Assembly: GCA_017562135.1 (NCBI GenBank)
Contig: QEYB01001312.1
Span: 1-64,000 of the forward strand
Length of the DNA: 64,000 nucleotides
From: Dipylidium caninum
Taxonomy: Eukaryota; Platyhelminthes; Cestoda; Cyclophyllidea; Dipylidiidae
Direction: 5' to 3'
This document shows, one piece after another, positions 24,707 through 36,184 of the stretch (positions are counted from its first letter, which is position 1; every line of letters begins with the position of its first letter). The notes below the pieces were generated by a model. That model searched no databases. It worked only from the letters and a program-made list of their open reading frames with translations, and was not told the DNA's origin. The translations under genes and the position numbers were made by a program.

Positions 24707-26037
24707 ATGGGGTGAGACTTTGACTTTGTCCAATCCTTGTTTTTAGTGAACCTGTTCCCGAAGATGGCGAAATCGAGACCAATTACCACGAGACTGTCGA
24801 GAATTTTGATGAGTTAGGCTTACGAGATGAAGTCCTGCGCGGCATTTACCAATACGGCTTCGAACGGCCCTCTGCCATCCAACAGCGTGCCATCCTGCCT
24901 TGTTTGCAAGGCAGAGATGTAATCGCTCAAGCCCAATCAGGCACAGGGAAAACTGCTACCTTCACCATTAGCATATTGCAGAAACTTGATACTACTTTGC
25001 CAAAGTGCCAAGCTCTAGTTCTCGCACCAACTCGAGAGCTAGCCAAGCAAATACAATCAGTATGCCCACGTCTGCATTGTTCTAATCCCATCTTAGGTTA
25101 TCCAAAAAATTGGGCACTTGTTAAATGTAAAGTGCTACGCGTGTATTGGTGGGACACGCTTACAACAGGATCTTCAAGTGCTTCCTGAGGGGCAGCACGT
25201 TGTTGTCGGCACACCGGGTCGAGTTTTTGACATGATGGAACGTCATGTCTTGGCGACTGATGACATTAAAATGTTCGTCTTGGATGAAGCGGACGAGATG
25301 CTTTCCCGCGGATTCGAAACACAAATACAGAACATTTTTAAACACTTACCGGAGTCAGCCCAAATCATACTTCTCTCGGCAACAATGCCGCCGGAAATAT
25401 TTGAAATTACGGATCAAATGATCAAAAACCCGGTGAAGATTCTTGTCAAAAAAGAAGAACTCACCTTAGATGGTATCCGTCAGTTCTACATTCAGGTGAA
25501 GTTGGAGGATTATAAGTTGCCCACGCTGATTGATTTGTATGCGGTTCTGGATCTTGGTCAAGTCGTCATATTTGTTAATACGGTCAAGAAGGCAATAGCT
25601 CTCAAAGAGGAGCTTGTCCGTCATAAATTCAGGGTGTCGTGTATCGTAAGTTCAACCTCTTCGTAATGCCTGTCATTACTCTAGCATAGTGATTTGACAC
25701 AAGAGGAACGTGATGCTATTATGAGTGATTTCCGCAGTGGAAGCTCGAGGGTGCTGCTCAGTACGGATATCTTGGCTCGAGGAATTGATGTACAGCAGGT
25801 ATCTCTTGTTCTCAACTATGATCTCCCGAGTCGACGCGAGGTGTACATTCATAGGTATGCCGTGTTTGTTTTGGTCGCCAAATTTCCTCTAGAATTGGTC
25901 GCAGTGGCCGTTTTGGACGCAAAGGAGTGGCTATCAATTTTGTAACCGATGAAGACGCTCCGGTACTAGATCAATTAATGAACTATTATCACACTCAAAT
26001 ACTGGAGATGCCGGAAAATATTATGGATCTTCTGTAA
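24707..26037 (+). CDS. eIF4A: eIF4A-type DEAD-box ATP-dependent RNA helicase
   Basis: Unwinds mRNA 5' leaders as part of the cap-binding initiation complex. Exons are 24707-24711, 24747-25059, 25097-25645, 25685-25854 and 25893-26037 (stop TAA), with introns of 35, 37, 39 and 38 nt. All phases agree, giving about 393 residues against about 406 in animals. In order: Q-motif region [16 protein letters not shown], motif I AQSGTGKT, Ia PTRELA, GG in ACIGGT, Ib [40 protein letters not shown], and the C-terminus [14 protein letters not shown] before GRDVIAQAQ favours eIF4A over eIF4A-III. The start is the least certain part: ATG GG then a 35-nt intron fits the local intron class, but ATG TC at 24455-24459 with a 287-nt intron also keeps frame. 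Confidence 0.93.
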
Positions 26038-26699
26038 TTAGACAACCTGGATATGGTCAGATATTAAAGTGTATGTTAAAAGATTGCTGGTTCATCACTG
26101 CTTTTGATCTCCTGTAAATATATCTGTTTCGAATGAAGTTTTTGAAGAAAACGCTACAGCCAGTCCATCACGTCCCCATCTTTTTACGATCAGCATTACT
26201 TAGTCATTTTGTCGGAATTTGTCATTGATAGTGTTTCAGGATTTTTTTGTCATACTTCGTAATTGCTATTTCTATTAATCCAATTTGCTGATGGGCAGTG
26301 TATCCCAGCCCTCTAAGTCCTGGTAGTTTATCACGCGGTTTTGCGAATCGTTATAGCCAGGTAACCCATGTGCTGGTCGCGTGGTTCGGGATAACAGCGG
26401 GTCGTCACCTTTGTTAGTGTTGCAGTTCGGAAGCTGGTTGCTACTTTAAGATCATGCCCCTTTTTAACGAAACTTTTACCTTGATTTACTCATTGCTCTT
26501 TTATGAGCTGCAGCACTAAGGCTTAGTTTGATATCACGATACCGATTTTCTGAGCTACACGTGGCACCGGGCTGCCTGCTCAAAGGAAGTACATTGTCTG
26601 AATGCGTCTTATTGGTGCTGTCAGTTAAGCGCTGTGTGGTGCTGTGATTAGGAATTTTTAAGTGTTCGTCGGTTGTCGCCGAACCCTGAGTTGCTTATG
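26038..26699. other. AT-rich downstream region of eIF4A
   Basis: This should hold the 3' untranslated region. I see no clear AATAAA close to the stop; TATTAAA near 26061 is the nearest weak candidate. No gene is recognised. Confidence 0.4.
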
Positions 26700-29600
26700 G
26701 TGATTGCTGCGGTTGACTGAAATCCTGCACAGGTTCAATTAATGCTTGAAAGTTTTGTAGACGAGGGGCGGTGTGTCGTAGGGGGCGCCCGTTTTCGTTC
26801 CACTGCATCTCCATGTGAGGTCGGATTAGGTAAACACCATGGTGCATTCCATAATGCTGGTTGTGGCAGGCGCGTCTGTTGCCGCCGCGTTGGAACTCGC
26901 TTCGAGTTCCGTGCCGGTTCGCTCTTCGCCAGTGCCGCTCCTTGTCGCGAGTCCACCCGCGTCACGCTCGCCTGTGGTGGTCATTCATGCGGTGGTGCCC
27001 CTGCCCGCGTGAACGCGTCTCCGTCAAATTGAGCAACCAGGGGAAGATCGTGGACTCCGCCACCAAATCTTGTTGGCAATTGGCATGCTTTTGCCTCACC
27101 CTTGTCCACTCTTCCGAGGATTGGTCAAGTTTCAAGTGAGGGACGCTCTTCCTCTACGCCACGCGTAAATATGGACTCACCGAGGTTTTCAAGACGAGTG
27201 TCGCAACGGGGGAAAACTCCGGCCCACATGCGATCATCCGTTTTTTTAAAAAACATTTCCTACCTTCATTACGACCGCCAGCGCTATTTTGCGCTCATAA
27301 TAGGGAGAAGTGTCGAGGCGGAGGACTTGTGCCTTGGCGCATTGGGGCAGTGGTTGTTGACTGACGGGTTGACTTGGACGCGATACGTAGCTGGTGAGTG
27401 GAGGGGGCGCTCTGCGGGGAGGGCGGTCTGCTAGTCGGTGTAAAGGGGTGTGGAAACCCCGCTCTCAGTCGCACTCGACTTCGTCACGCAGTGCTCTTGG
27501 ACTGCGTGGACGTGGCAGTGCGCCACTTGGAGGTGTCGTGTTCGACTGAAACGGCACATTTTGAGGCGGGACGAATGACGAGGGCGAATGATGCGTCTCC
27601 TCGTGGCCCGTCAGCACCGCGTCGCGAGGTGGCCTTCATCTCGGATCCGCCCGCCCAACCCATCCGGCACAAACACGGGCTCAGCAGCCTCCTCGCTCTG
27701 CCACGAGTCGCCGATCTCAGCCGACGCAAAATAACGCGAACCGGTGGTGCCTTCGCGACTGCATGGTCCGGCACCACGGTGACACGTGGGTCTTTTTGTC
27801 CCACGTCTCCAGTCTCGCGTGAGACAGAGACACTTCGCCTCCATTGTCGACGAGGTGGACCTCGTTTCAGAGGTGGTCTACTTCTCGACGAGTAGGATTT
27901 CGTCTGACGCCTCCGGCCGTGACGGTGCAGTGGAAGGGTTTCGGAGTAGTCGCCGGCGGGAAGACTTTTGCCCATCAGCCTCCCCGCCTAGCCCCTGGGC
28001 GGATGTTGCCGCGCCTCGCGAGGGGCACGGCGAAGTTCAGGCCTTTCCACTCGCACATGCGCCCGATTGGCGGGAACAAGCGCGAAGCCGTGGGCAGTCG
28101 GAGCCATCGTCACAACTCCTCTACGCTCAGCGGGTCATCTACGGCGAGTCGACCCCTTCTGCCCGCGTCGGTGGGGCGGCTATCCCCTTGTCCGTGGGAA
28201 AGGTGACTCGTGCACCCGGGGGAAGGGAGATCCTGATCTCGAGGCCACCGTCAGAACAACACCAGTCCGCCTGCAGTGGGCGCCGCCGCCTCGGACGAGG
28301 AGGGGCTGGCGTGGACTCGCGGTGTTTATGATCTCCAGACGATTTAACCATCGTTTCCGTGTGCTCATCTCGCTGCTCCCCGACTGGGGTGTTTGGGTCC
28401 GCCGACTGAGTCGTCGCAGGCGGTGACAGCGAGCGCATGAATGCTTGCGGTCTCCGTGGCCCCATCGCGTCCGCCGGGGCGGGAATGAAGTCCACGTGGC
28501 GACAAAGTCGGCCACTCCTCCCGCCGCGTGGCCCTCGCCTTGGCGAAGCCGCAACAAGCGACCTCGTCGCTGACAGAGACGAGGCGACTCGGGTGTACCG
28601 CGTTTCTATGCGCCGTTTAGCCGGGCATTAGTTGCCTTTGCCCGCTTCGACGAGTTGACGACAGTGGCTCCCCCCCTCGGCCGCCCAACCGAGGAGGAGA
28701 CGTATTTTGCCTCACCTTCGCCCCAACCCGAGGTCCTGCTAGTTCCGCCGTTAAACAGCTTGTCGAGGTTGCGTCGTTTAAAGCCCGACAGCGAATGCTC
28801 AGTGAAAAAATTCATTTGAGGTAAAACGAGTAAACAGAAGGGAAGAGGCAAAAATTCCGAGAGCCCTGATGTTCACGGGACGAGACACGAGGGAGCCGGA
28901 CGACGGGGGTGGGAGGGGGGCGGCTGTCTGGTTGGCGCGGTCTCAGGGTCGGCCGTGCGAGCGGCACTCTGGTGTCCGCCCGCCGGTGCCGAGAACGAAA
29001 ACGCTCCTCAGGACCCCTCGAAGGCATCCTGCGCACGCCATCCCCGGTGCTGCCCGCGGCCTCAACGCACTCCACCCGAATCAGCCCCGAAATGCGGTGA
29101 TTGACTGGATTCACACGCCCGAGAGGAGCTGGCGCGTACGCGAACGCGGAGGCGATCGGGCGGTGATGAAGACGTCTGTTTGAACATTTAGACGATGACC
29201 ATTGCGTTTGCTGACCTCGACAACGCCTGTCCTGTCGCCTGAAGGTCGTTCGCTGTTTGGGGAGTTCCAAGACGCCGGCGGGTCTTCCAACCCCTGATCT
29301 CCCTCTCTCTCTCGCGCGCGCTGAGACGAGGGCAGTCGGCGCTGCGAGGGGCGCGCCAAGTCCCGAGGCCGCCCGTTCCCCCTACCCGCGTTGAGGCAGC
29401 TCCACGCGGGGCTGCGGCGGTCTGAGGAAGGCCGCCGACTCCGGGGTTGGCGTTGGACCGAGGGGCGCGGCGTCACTCGGCGGCGGCGCGGACCGCGTGG
29501 ACAGGAAGCAGGCCGGAAGCCGATTATTTACCATTTAGTATTCGCGAAAATTCCATCACTCAGACCGACTTGGCCGCCCCGCTTTCCCGGGCGTGTGGGG

Positions 29601-30200
29601 CAATTTGCAGATTTTATTGTCTCCGCGGCGTGCGTAATTGGCGCAGCCGAAGTCGGAGGGATTCCGCGCGAAAAGTGCGCGCGTCGCCGCCTCCTGTCGT
29701 TCCACAGGACATCAACGTGGAGGCCGCGCATCTGCCTTCCTCGCGCCGCTGCGGGCGCCCCAATAGCCGAGTGGAACGCGTCCGCCACCCGCTCTCGGAC
29801 GTTCGGCCGTCGTCCGGTCCTGAGGCAGCAACAAAACGCATGAGGCTTTGGAGAAATTCTACTCTGTCCCAACAAGGCACTGAAAGACTGCGAGTCCGTC
29901 CCAAGGGGACGCATCCCACAGGATCCAAGTGCACTCGACGGCGGGTGGTGATGAAGTGGACGACCTCCCACAATTCAGCACTGCTCTGCCCTCTGGCGGC
30001 AGCAAGCAGGATTGGGGAAACGGGCGGTCTCCCCACCGGCTGCCTTCGCGCCCTCGGCTTCACGGGGTCCGCACCGCTTCCTCGAGCAGGGTGGATCTCT
30101 GAAATGCTTCTCTCAACATACGACTGTACAACTGAAATCGCCTGCGACAAAGCGTCCTGAAGCACGAGGCGGCATCACCCGTCTCCGAGTCACTGTGCTC
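26700..30200. other. GC-rich block, unidentified
   Basis: The base composition changes sharply from the AT-rich flanks to strongly GC- and CpG-rich, and open frames of 100-240 codons appear in several frames on both strands (for example plus 27786-28331 and 29447-30160, minus 30165-29614). None has a recognisable domain. The residues are rich in Arg, Ser, Pro and Gly, as expected when GC-rich DNA is read in any frame. It may be a decayed mobile element, a CpG island or exons of an unknown gene; the sequence alone does not decide. Confidence 0.4.
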
Positions 30201-32530
30201 TTAGGCGAGAACAATTTTCGTACGACTCAACCAGCCTGCCGGCGGTCAAACCTGCGTCAAAAGAACCCACTTTCCCTCTGACTGCGTGTTGAAATGGCGG
30301 ATAAACCCAAGTTATCAGAGTGGTCATGTGTGACCTGCTCCTCCTAACTCTGTCTGGAGCCCACAGAGGAGGTGGACAACCGTCAGAGCACCGTGCAAAC
30401 TCCACTGACGTAAATGAGACATTCCTGCAGGAGGTGGACAGAAGCGTGCCTGGTAGGACTGAGCGACTGGCTAATGTCTCCCCAAGGAATAAAGACTGGG
30501 CACGTTCTAATGACGGCGGCATGAACGGGATCTCAGACAATTACACGGTTCAGAACGACAGAAAATGCCCAAACGGCACGATGAGTGAGAGGAGAATGTC
30601 CAAGCCTATGATAAAGTGGACGTGTCGGTGGCCCCCGCCGTTGCACTCGAGTCATATTGAAAGTCTCCGAGACTCCTCATTTATTCTTAACAAAATTTAA
30701 ATATATCACGAGTTTGTCTATGCATTTCCGCTAACCAGTGGAGGAAGCCAGTAAAGTGAAGGTAGCGAGATTGAAATGGTTGGAGTAGAGCAGGGGTGGG
30801 AGAACTTGCGTCCTCGCAGTCCGCCGCCTCGTCCTCGCCGCGCCAATGCGCGCAAGAGGCGCTCGCTGTGAACGGTGACATCTGCTTCCGCCTTGTGAAT
30901 TCACTTTGTGTCGAGTAGTCCACCGTCTTCCCTTTCCCAAACGGAAACGGGAATAAAAATGTTTGCAAAATATATCATTTCACTTAAATTGAGAAGAGAC
31001 GTTCTTCGATCCCATCGACAAGACGTCGTCTTAAAAGCTCCTCCATCTCATCCGCATTTTGGAGGTGTGAAGATGAGAACTCCTCCCCATTCACACAAGC
31101 TACTCGGTGGAGGAGAAGTGGGAAGGCACTGAGGCCAGCAACCGAGACGACAGACAACCGAGTCTACTTTGACTCGACCTAAGAGTGAATGCTCCTCCGC
31201 GATTCTTCAGAAGTAATTTAATTTATAGGCGCCTCTCATCGCGTCGACTGAGATATGTGTGAGCAGAAGAGACAGGAACCATTGAGAACTTGCCAGTACT
31301 TCATTCTCAGCCGCAGCGTTCTGGTTCGCAAATGGAGACCGAGTGCGGCTAACAATTGTGCTTATTTGAAATTGATTTGCCTTTGTTGACTGACGTCAGA
31401 GAAATGTCCAGTCCGGAAAAAATTTCAGATTAAGGGAGGATGGCATATGAAATTAGATATTCATCAAAATTTTCCATTTGGTCCTCATGGCCACACGCTT
31501 ATAAATTAAAACTTTTCGAGAGAAGCTGATTTACGAAATTTCTGAGGGACAGAAAAATGCTTTGAGCAAACGTGGTGAATTATTGAACGCTCCATCAGTT
31601 CCGAAGGAGAAGTAAAGGCTACTAAGAAAAAAATTGCCATAAGTGCTTTGAATGAGCGGGAGAGTTATACAGGACGCGGAAATTTGTATTACACTGTGGT
31701 CAAGACCCAATTGTTCATATTTTCCGTTTGGCGGCATAGCTTCCCGAGCTTTTTCAGTGAGACCAAACCACAAAATGCCATTTTTTAGGAAAAGGCACAG
31801 TGGCGGATGCAGTTAGGAGTCTAAATTGTACGTCATATATTAACAAACGTCTAAAGGTGGGCGTCAATTTCTATTGATGAATGTGCACGAAAGACCATAG
31901 AGAAAACGTAGCATCCTGTCCAAAATTGAACTGCTTTAAGACTACGATGAGGCACTGCTCGTTAAATTCAATATTCTAATTAATGTACTTAGCCTTATAA
32001 AAAGGACCTACGGATATCAGCATTTTCAAGCCATTATTGGTCTCTAATATGCGACTCAGGTACGTGGGCAATGATTAGGAAAAATCGAATTGCGTGATAG
32101 TGGTTGTGTAATCCCTTTGAGGTGTCAGTCGTTAAACGAGTTTCATGATATTCACTTAAAAAAATATCGATGTCTGTCGCTTGGTGCGATTCAAATATTT
32201 GTAGGGCAAAAGTGTTCAATGGTCCCATTTTTCGCAAAGAGGTGCATAAAATCCCCTATAGCGTAAGATCATTAGTTTATGAGATTTAGATCAATCGGCT
32301 TTGGAAACACAAGCATGTCTTAAATTAAACAAACCGACGTTTCTGAGCGTAAACTGGTTGTAATTATTCATGTGTTTAATTATCAAAATCTGGTAAATGT
32401 GGTCATTAGACTTTTCTTCCTAAATGGTAGGAAGACTTCAATCAAAAAAGTTGTTTTTTGATGATAATACTTTTGAGGTCACTAGATTTTGTGTGCACCC
32501 GGTTTGGCGGCTACTCTTCAGGCCCAAATA
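30201..32530. other. AT-rich intergenic DNA upstream of TRAPPC6
   Basis: No gene recognised. Short minus-strand open frames at 31773-31531 and 32237-32034 are AT-rich and could contain exons, but I could not join them or relate them to a family. The promoter of TRAPPC6 should lie near the right end. Confidence 0.35.
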
Positions 32531-33207
32531 ATGGTCGAATACTGTGATGGTGCTAGGGAGGCCTTCGAATTCCTGTTCTATGAAGTCATTAAGTACTTTT
32601 TAAATCAAACCAAACATGTGCGTTTCGGTTTCTTGCTTACTTCTTTAGCTTTCAGACGGACATGTTACTGCAGCACATTTGGTAGAAAATATGGGCTGCC
32701 GCATCGGTCGACGGTACATTGAAAAGTAGATATGAGTAAAGTTGACCATTTGTTAGATTGACGAGGAACACTCCTAGATTTACATCTGAGATAGAAATAG
32801 TCAAATTCATCTGCAAAGCATATTGGTCCCATCTTTTCCAGAAGGATATCAACAGTTTGAAGACAAATAACGCTGTAACATTATTTTTGTCTCATTTCCC
32901 GTTTAGGATGTGTATGTGCTCATTGATCTCGCCTTCCCATATCTCACTAGGATTGAACCAAGCCAACAATATAATCCTAATGTTGAAATGGTACTCAGCT
33001 TACTTTTGTTTCTCATTGTTCTGTAGACTCTGGCCTTTGCTTGTGGGCTGCTCAGGGGAGCTTTATCAAGCCTCGGTGTCAACTGCATAGTAAATGCAGA
33101 AATTCAAAACATTCCAGCATGTACGTTTTTTCTTACGTTATAAATTTTACTTTATAGGTCAATTCACTGTTCGTGTAACTCCGCGTTCCAAACCCTCTAT
33201 TTTGTGA
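32531..33207 (+). CDS. TRAPPC6: Trafficking protein particle complex subunit 6 (TRAPPC6)
   Basis: Small core subunit of the TRAPP tethering complexes that activate Rab1/Ypt1 in ER-Golgi traffic. Six exons: 32531-32621, 32656-32725, 32757-32874, 32907-32990, 33027-33120 and 33158-33207 (stop TGA). The five introns are only 34, 31, 32, 36 and 37 nt, and every phase agrees. The joined protein has about 168 residues, in the family range of about 160-175. Family landmarks run in order: FEFLFYEVI near the N-terminus, ENMGCRIGRR (family GMGFRVGQ), VKFICKAYW (family LKFLCKDLW), FQKDINSLKTN (family FQKQMDSLRTN), LAFACGLLRGAL (family LAFTCGLLRGAL) and a C-terminal CQFTV (family CKFQV). The gene has no long open frame, so ORF-based calling misses it. 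The first-intron donor (GC then GTTTCG) is the weakest junction. Confidence 0.9.
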
Positions 33208-34537
33208 AGTGATATGACTTAATACCTACGTAGGATTATTGCAACATTTTTTTATTTTGTAAATACGAACTCATTCTACTTGCAACTGGTATTGATTCCA
33301 GAATTACCGTATATAAAATTTGGTGGTTAAAACTTTTGTGTGGTCGGTGTAGGACACGTAGCTTATATATTTTGTTGTTTCTGCCTATGGTCGGGGAATA
33401 GGTTGCTTCCAGTTTTTTTTGTGCCCTAAGAGATCAACTCTACCCATAGCCTTCGTATCTATTTCTATTCCGAAGTCGAACTTAACCTCAATTGCGCCTC
33501 ACATAATCCTTGCGGTCCTTGAATACCTTGGATCTCAGTGACAAGAAGTCTCAGAAATAGTCTGTAGAGCGATGAATTTTTTGAATGGTTATGATTTTGT
33601 TGTTAAAATGGGGCTAACAAATATTCCCTTCCGCAATATTAAATCCTTCTGACATGGAGAATTATTTACGGCTAACATAGAATTGGCGTGTCGGTGTAGT
33701 TGATTTACCACTTTGTCAGTTTAATTCTACCGATTGGACACGCGATAGCTTGTGTGATTGTCTGGTCAATTGGGAGCAGTCAGCAGGGCATGAAGACTTG
33801 TGAGTGGATCCCACAATTCCACTTTCACCGGATTAGGAGTATCGCTGACGGTCGCGTACTCTGCCAACCTGTAGATCTTCCTGTTACGTTACACTATGAA
33901 TCTCCTAAGACCGCTTTGCACTGATTGTAACTTGAAGACTGCAGGTCTGGCTCTGGAAGTAACAATTGTGAGGTCAAACGGTTTTCCCCTAATATACTAC
34001 TGAAGTCGTAATTATGCAATATTCTCGGTTCTTGAATGGGTCAAGTCAATGGCACGATTAGGCTTCGAGGAAAGAGATAACGGAGGTTATTGCGACGTCA
34101 ATAATTGTCACTGACCCCAATTTCATGTCAGTCTATGGAATCCAAAGAGTACTACGCGTTCATACCGTAGGGATTTCTCTGTCCCAGTGTATTCCTCAAA
34201 GGCCTGTCGTCTCGCCTTCAACTGTCTGGTCACAACAACGCGCGAGCAGCACATCGTTGCCTACTTCAAAGGTCAAGAACAGTCAGCGAAGAGTTTACTT
34301 AAGCGAAGAGCCCATTTGAAAGCATTAAAGGGAAGGGGTGGTTTGAATCGCGAATTTTCTTTGATTAGCCGGCAGAACGGTTAACACCAGTCTGGAGAAC
34401 GGCCGACCCACTGCACGACTTGGTGCGAGTATTCCAGAGACGAGGCTGTAGCCACTAAGCGTGGACGTGCTCAGCTGAACTGCTCGGAGTCTCTCCTCCG
34501 CTCTTTTGAAGTTGACTTAGTCCGCTAAGCCGCCCTA
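33208..34537. other. Intergenic DNA between TRAPPC6 and the G alpha gene
   Basis: No gene recognised. It should contain the TRAPPC6 3' end and the promoter and 5' untranslated region of the G alpha gene. Open frames around 34125-34384 are short and without family resemblance. Confidence 0.4.
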
Positions 34538-36184
34538 ATGGCTTTCAGAGCCACCGCCTTTTCCCGACCTGTTAATGCCAATGGAGAAGGAAAAAACACC
34601 GAGGCGGTTCAGTGTCACGCAGGTCAACCGGAAGGGGACGCCCTGAGTGCAGCCGTTGATCGATGTGGCAATTTGAATTCACTCCATTATGTGGAGGAGC
34701 GAAATGGCGGGTCGGTTTCATGTCAGAAGGGCATGGACTGCTTTTGTGGCGAACAGAAACGGCGCAATGACTACTTCTTTCGGATTGTGCAGCAGCAGGG
34801 CATAGAGAATAGGAGTGTGCATCGGATCCTCCTCATTGGCACTGGTGAGTCCGGAAAATCAACATTCGTCAAACAATTAAAGTTACTCAGCTCTCCCAAT
34901 GAAACATTTTCTGATTCCTATCGACTCAAATTTCTCCCCGAGATTCAACGCAACATCGTGCAGGCTCTTGCCAACATCTGTGCCTTCATGCTGATGGAGG
35001 GCATCCCACTGGAGAAGGGCCACCCCGAGAAGAGGGAGGAGTTCCAACGCAAAATCATCAATATCCACGAGGAAGTGAGAATTAATCCGGATGTAATAAC
35101 GCGATACACCATTGACGCGGATTTTGATACTCGAAATGAATTCTTTGATATGTGCGAAAGTCTGTGGTCCGATGGAGCTGTTCGAGCCACGCAGGAGCGT
35201 GGGAATGAGTTCCAGCAGATTGACAGTGCTGTTTATTTTCTGCAACAACTGGATATCCTCCGTCAGCAGGAATATACTCCAAGTGACAAAGATGTCCTCC
35301 AATGCCGAACACGAACCCTCGGAATTCACACGGAGTCGTTGATCTACAATGGCATTCCATTTGAACTGGTGGATGTCGGTGGACAAAGGGAACAGAGGGC
35401 AAAGTGGATCGAGGCAATGACAGACGGGGTGACGGCAGTAATTTTTCTCACTGACGCCTCAGCGTATGACACGATGTTGGAAGAGGACCATAGTGTAAAT
35501 CGTCTGCGCGAGTCGTACCAACTGTTGGGTCAAGTTTGGACAAAAAGTCTCCTGAAGGACAAGTCATTCATCCTCTTCCTTAATAAACAGGACAAGTTGG
35601 CAGAAAAGGTGAGGTCTGAGAAGAATCCAATTTTGAATTTTTTCCCTGAATACAAAAAGGGGCAGTTAAAGTTTACTATCACCTTTCTGAGTGAACTGTT
35701 GGCGCAGAAACGGAGGAAGAAAAACGACATGGAGGTTTGGAAGAGACACTTCTCCTACTTCCTTCCAGCTGCCTCGAATGTCCTTTTGGATAGGCAAGAT
35801 GAAAGGACGAGTATGAGTAAGGAAGAAATCGTAATGACGGAGTATAACGAGGTGCAGACCACGTTAAATAAGTTGCTACACGAAGAGGTAATTACCACAT
35901 GGCCGTTGACAGGAGATGTTAATGAGAACACAATCGACGTTCTGTTAAAAGACACGGAATTTATGCGGATATTTCGGAAACTTATGGACGTGGCACTTTA
36001 TCGGACCGTCTCTGTCACACATTTCATAAAAACTCTTTTTTTAGCTGAATGTGAAGAAACCAAAACTCGGCGGATTTATACATTCCCTACAACTGCGATA
36101 GATAAAAGAAATGTTATCCGAGTCTTTGACTCCTGTAAAGAGATTTTACAGGGTAAAGCTCTCACCGACATGCTAATGGGATGA
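34538..36184 (+). CDS. Divergent, enlarged G protein alpha subunit (Gs-like), intronless
   Basis: GTP-binding alpha subunit of a heterotrimeric G protein. All five GTPase signatures are present: P-loop GTGESGKST (residues 101-109), switch I with Arg257 in CRTRT then GI, DVGGQR (279-284, catalytic Gln283), NKQD (349-352) and TTAID (518-522). The tail IRVFDSCKEIL fits the family. DKLAEKV and FFPEY after NKQD point to the Gs class. At 548 residues it is far longer than the usual 350-395. A 65-residue extension precedes an internal Met66 followed by DCFCG, and the stretch from Tyr372 to about residue 495 is roughly 90 residues longer than in Gs. There are no introns, unlike the neighbouring genes, so a retrocopy that stayed open is possible. 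The first ATG has no Gly at position 2. If translation starts at 34733 the product is 483 residues with Cys3 and Cys5. Confidence 0.92.
   Translation: MAFRATAFSRPVNANGEGKNTEAVQCHAGQPEGDALSAAVDRCGNLNSLHYVEERNGGSVSCQKGMDCFCGEQKRRNDYFFRIVQQQGIENRSVHRILLIGTGESGKSTFVKQLKLLSSPNETFSDSYRLKFLPEIQRNIVQALANICAFMLMEGIPLEKGHPEKREEFQRKIINIHEEVRINPDVITRYTIDADFDTRNEFFDMCESLWSDGAVRATQERGNEFQQIDSAVYFLQQLDILRQQEYTPSDKDVLQCRTRTLGIHTESLIYNGIPFELVDVGGQREQRAKWIEAMTDGVTAVIFLTDASAYDTMLEEDHSVNRLRESYQLLGQVWTKSLLKDKSFILFLNKQDKLAEKVRSEKNPILNFFPEYKKGQLKFTITFLSELLAQKRRKKNDMEVWKRHFSYFLPAASNVLLDRQDERTSMSKEEIVMTEYNEVQTTLNKLLHEEVITTWPLTGDVNENTIDVLLKDTEFMRIFRKLMDVALYRTVSVTHFIKTLFLAECEETKTRRIYTFPTTAIDKRNVIRVFDSCKEILQGKALTDMLMG

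Noticed and set aside
29447..30160. 237-codon open frame on the plus strand
   Set aside because: The GC-rich block is open in several frames on both strands; the product is Arg/Pro/Ser-rich with no family likeness.
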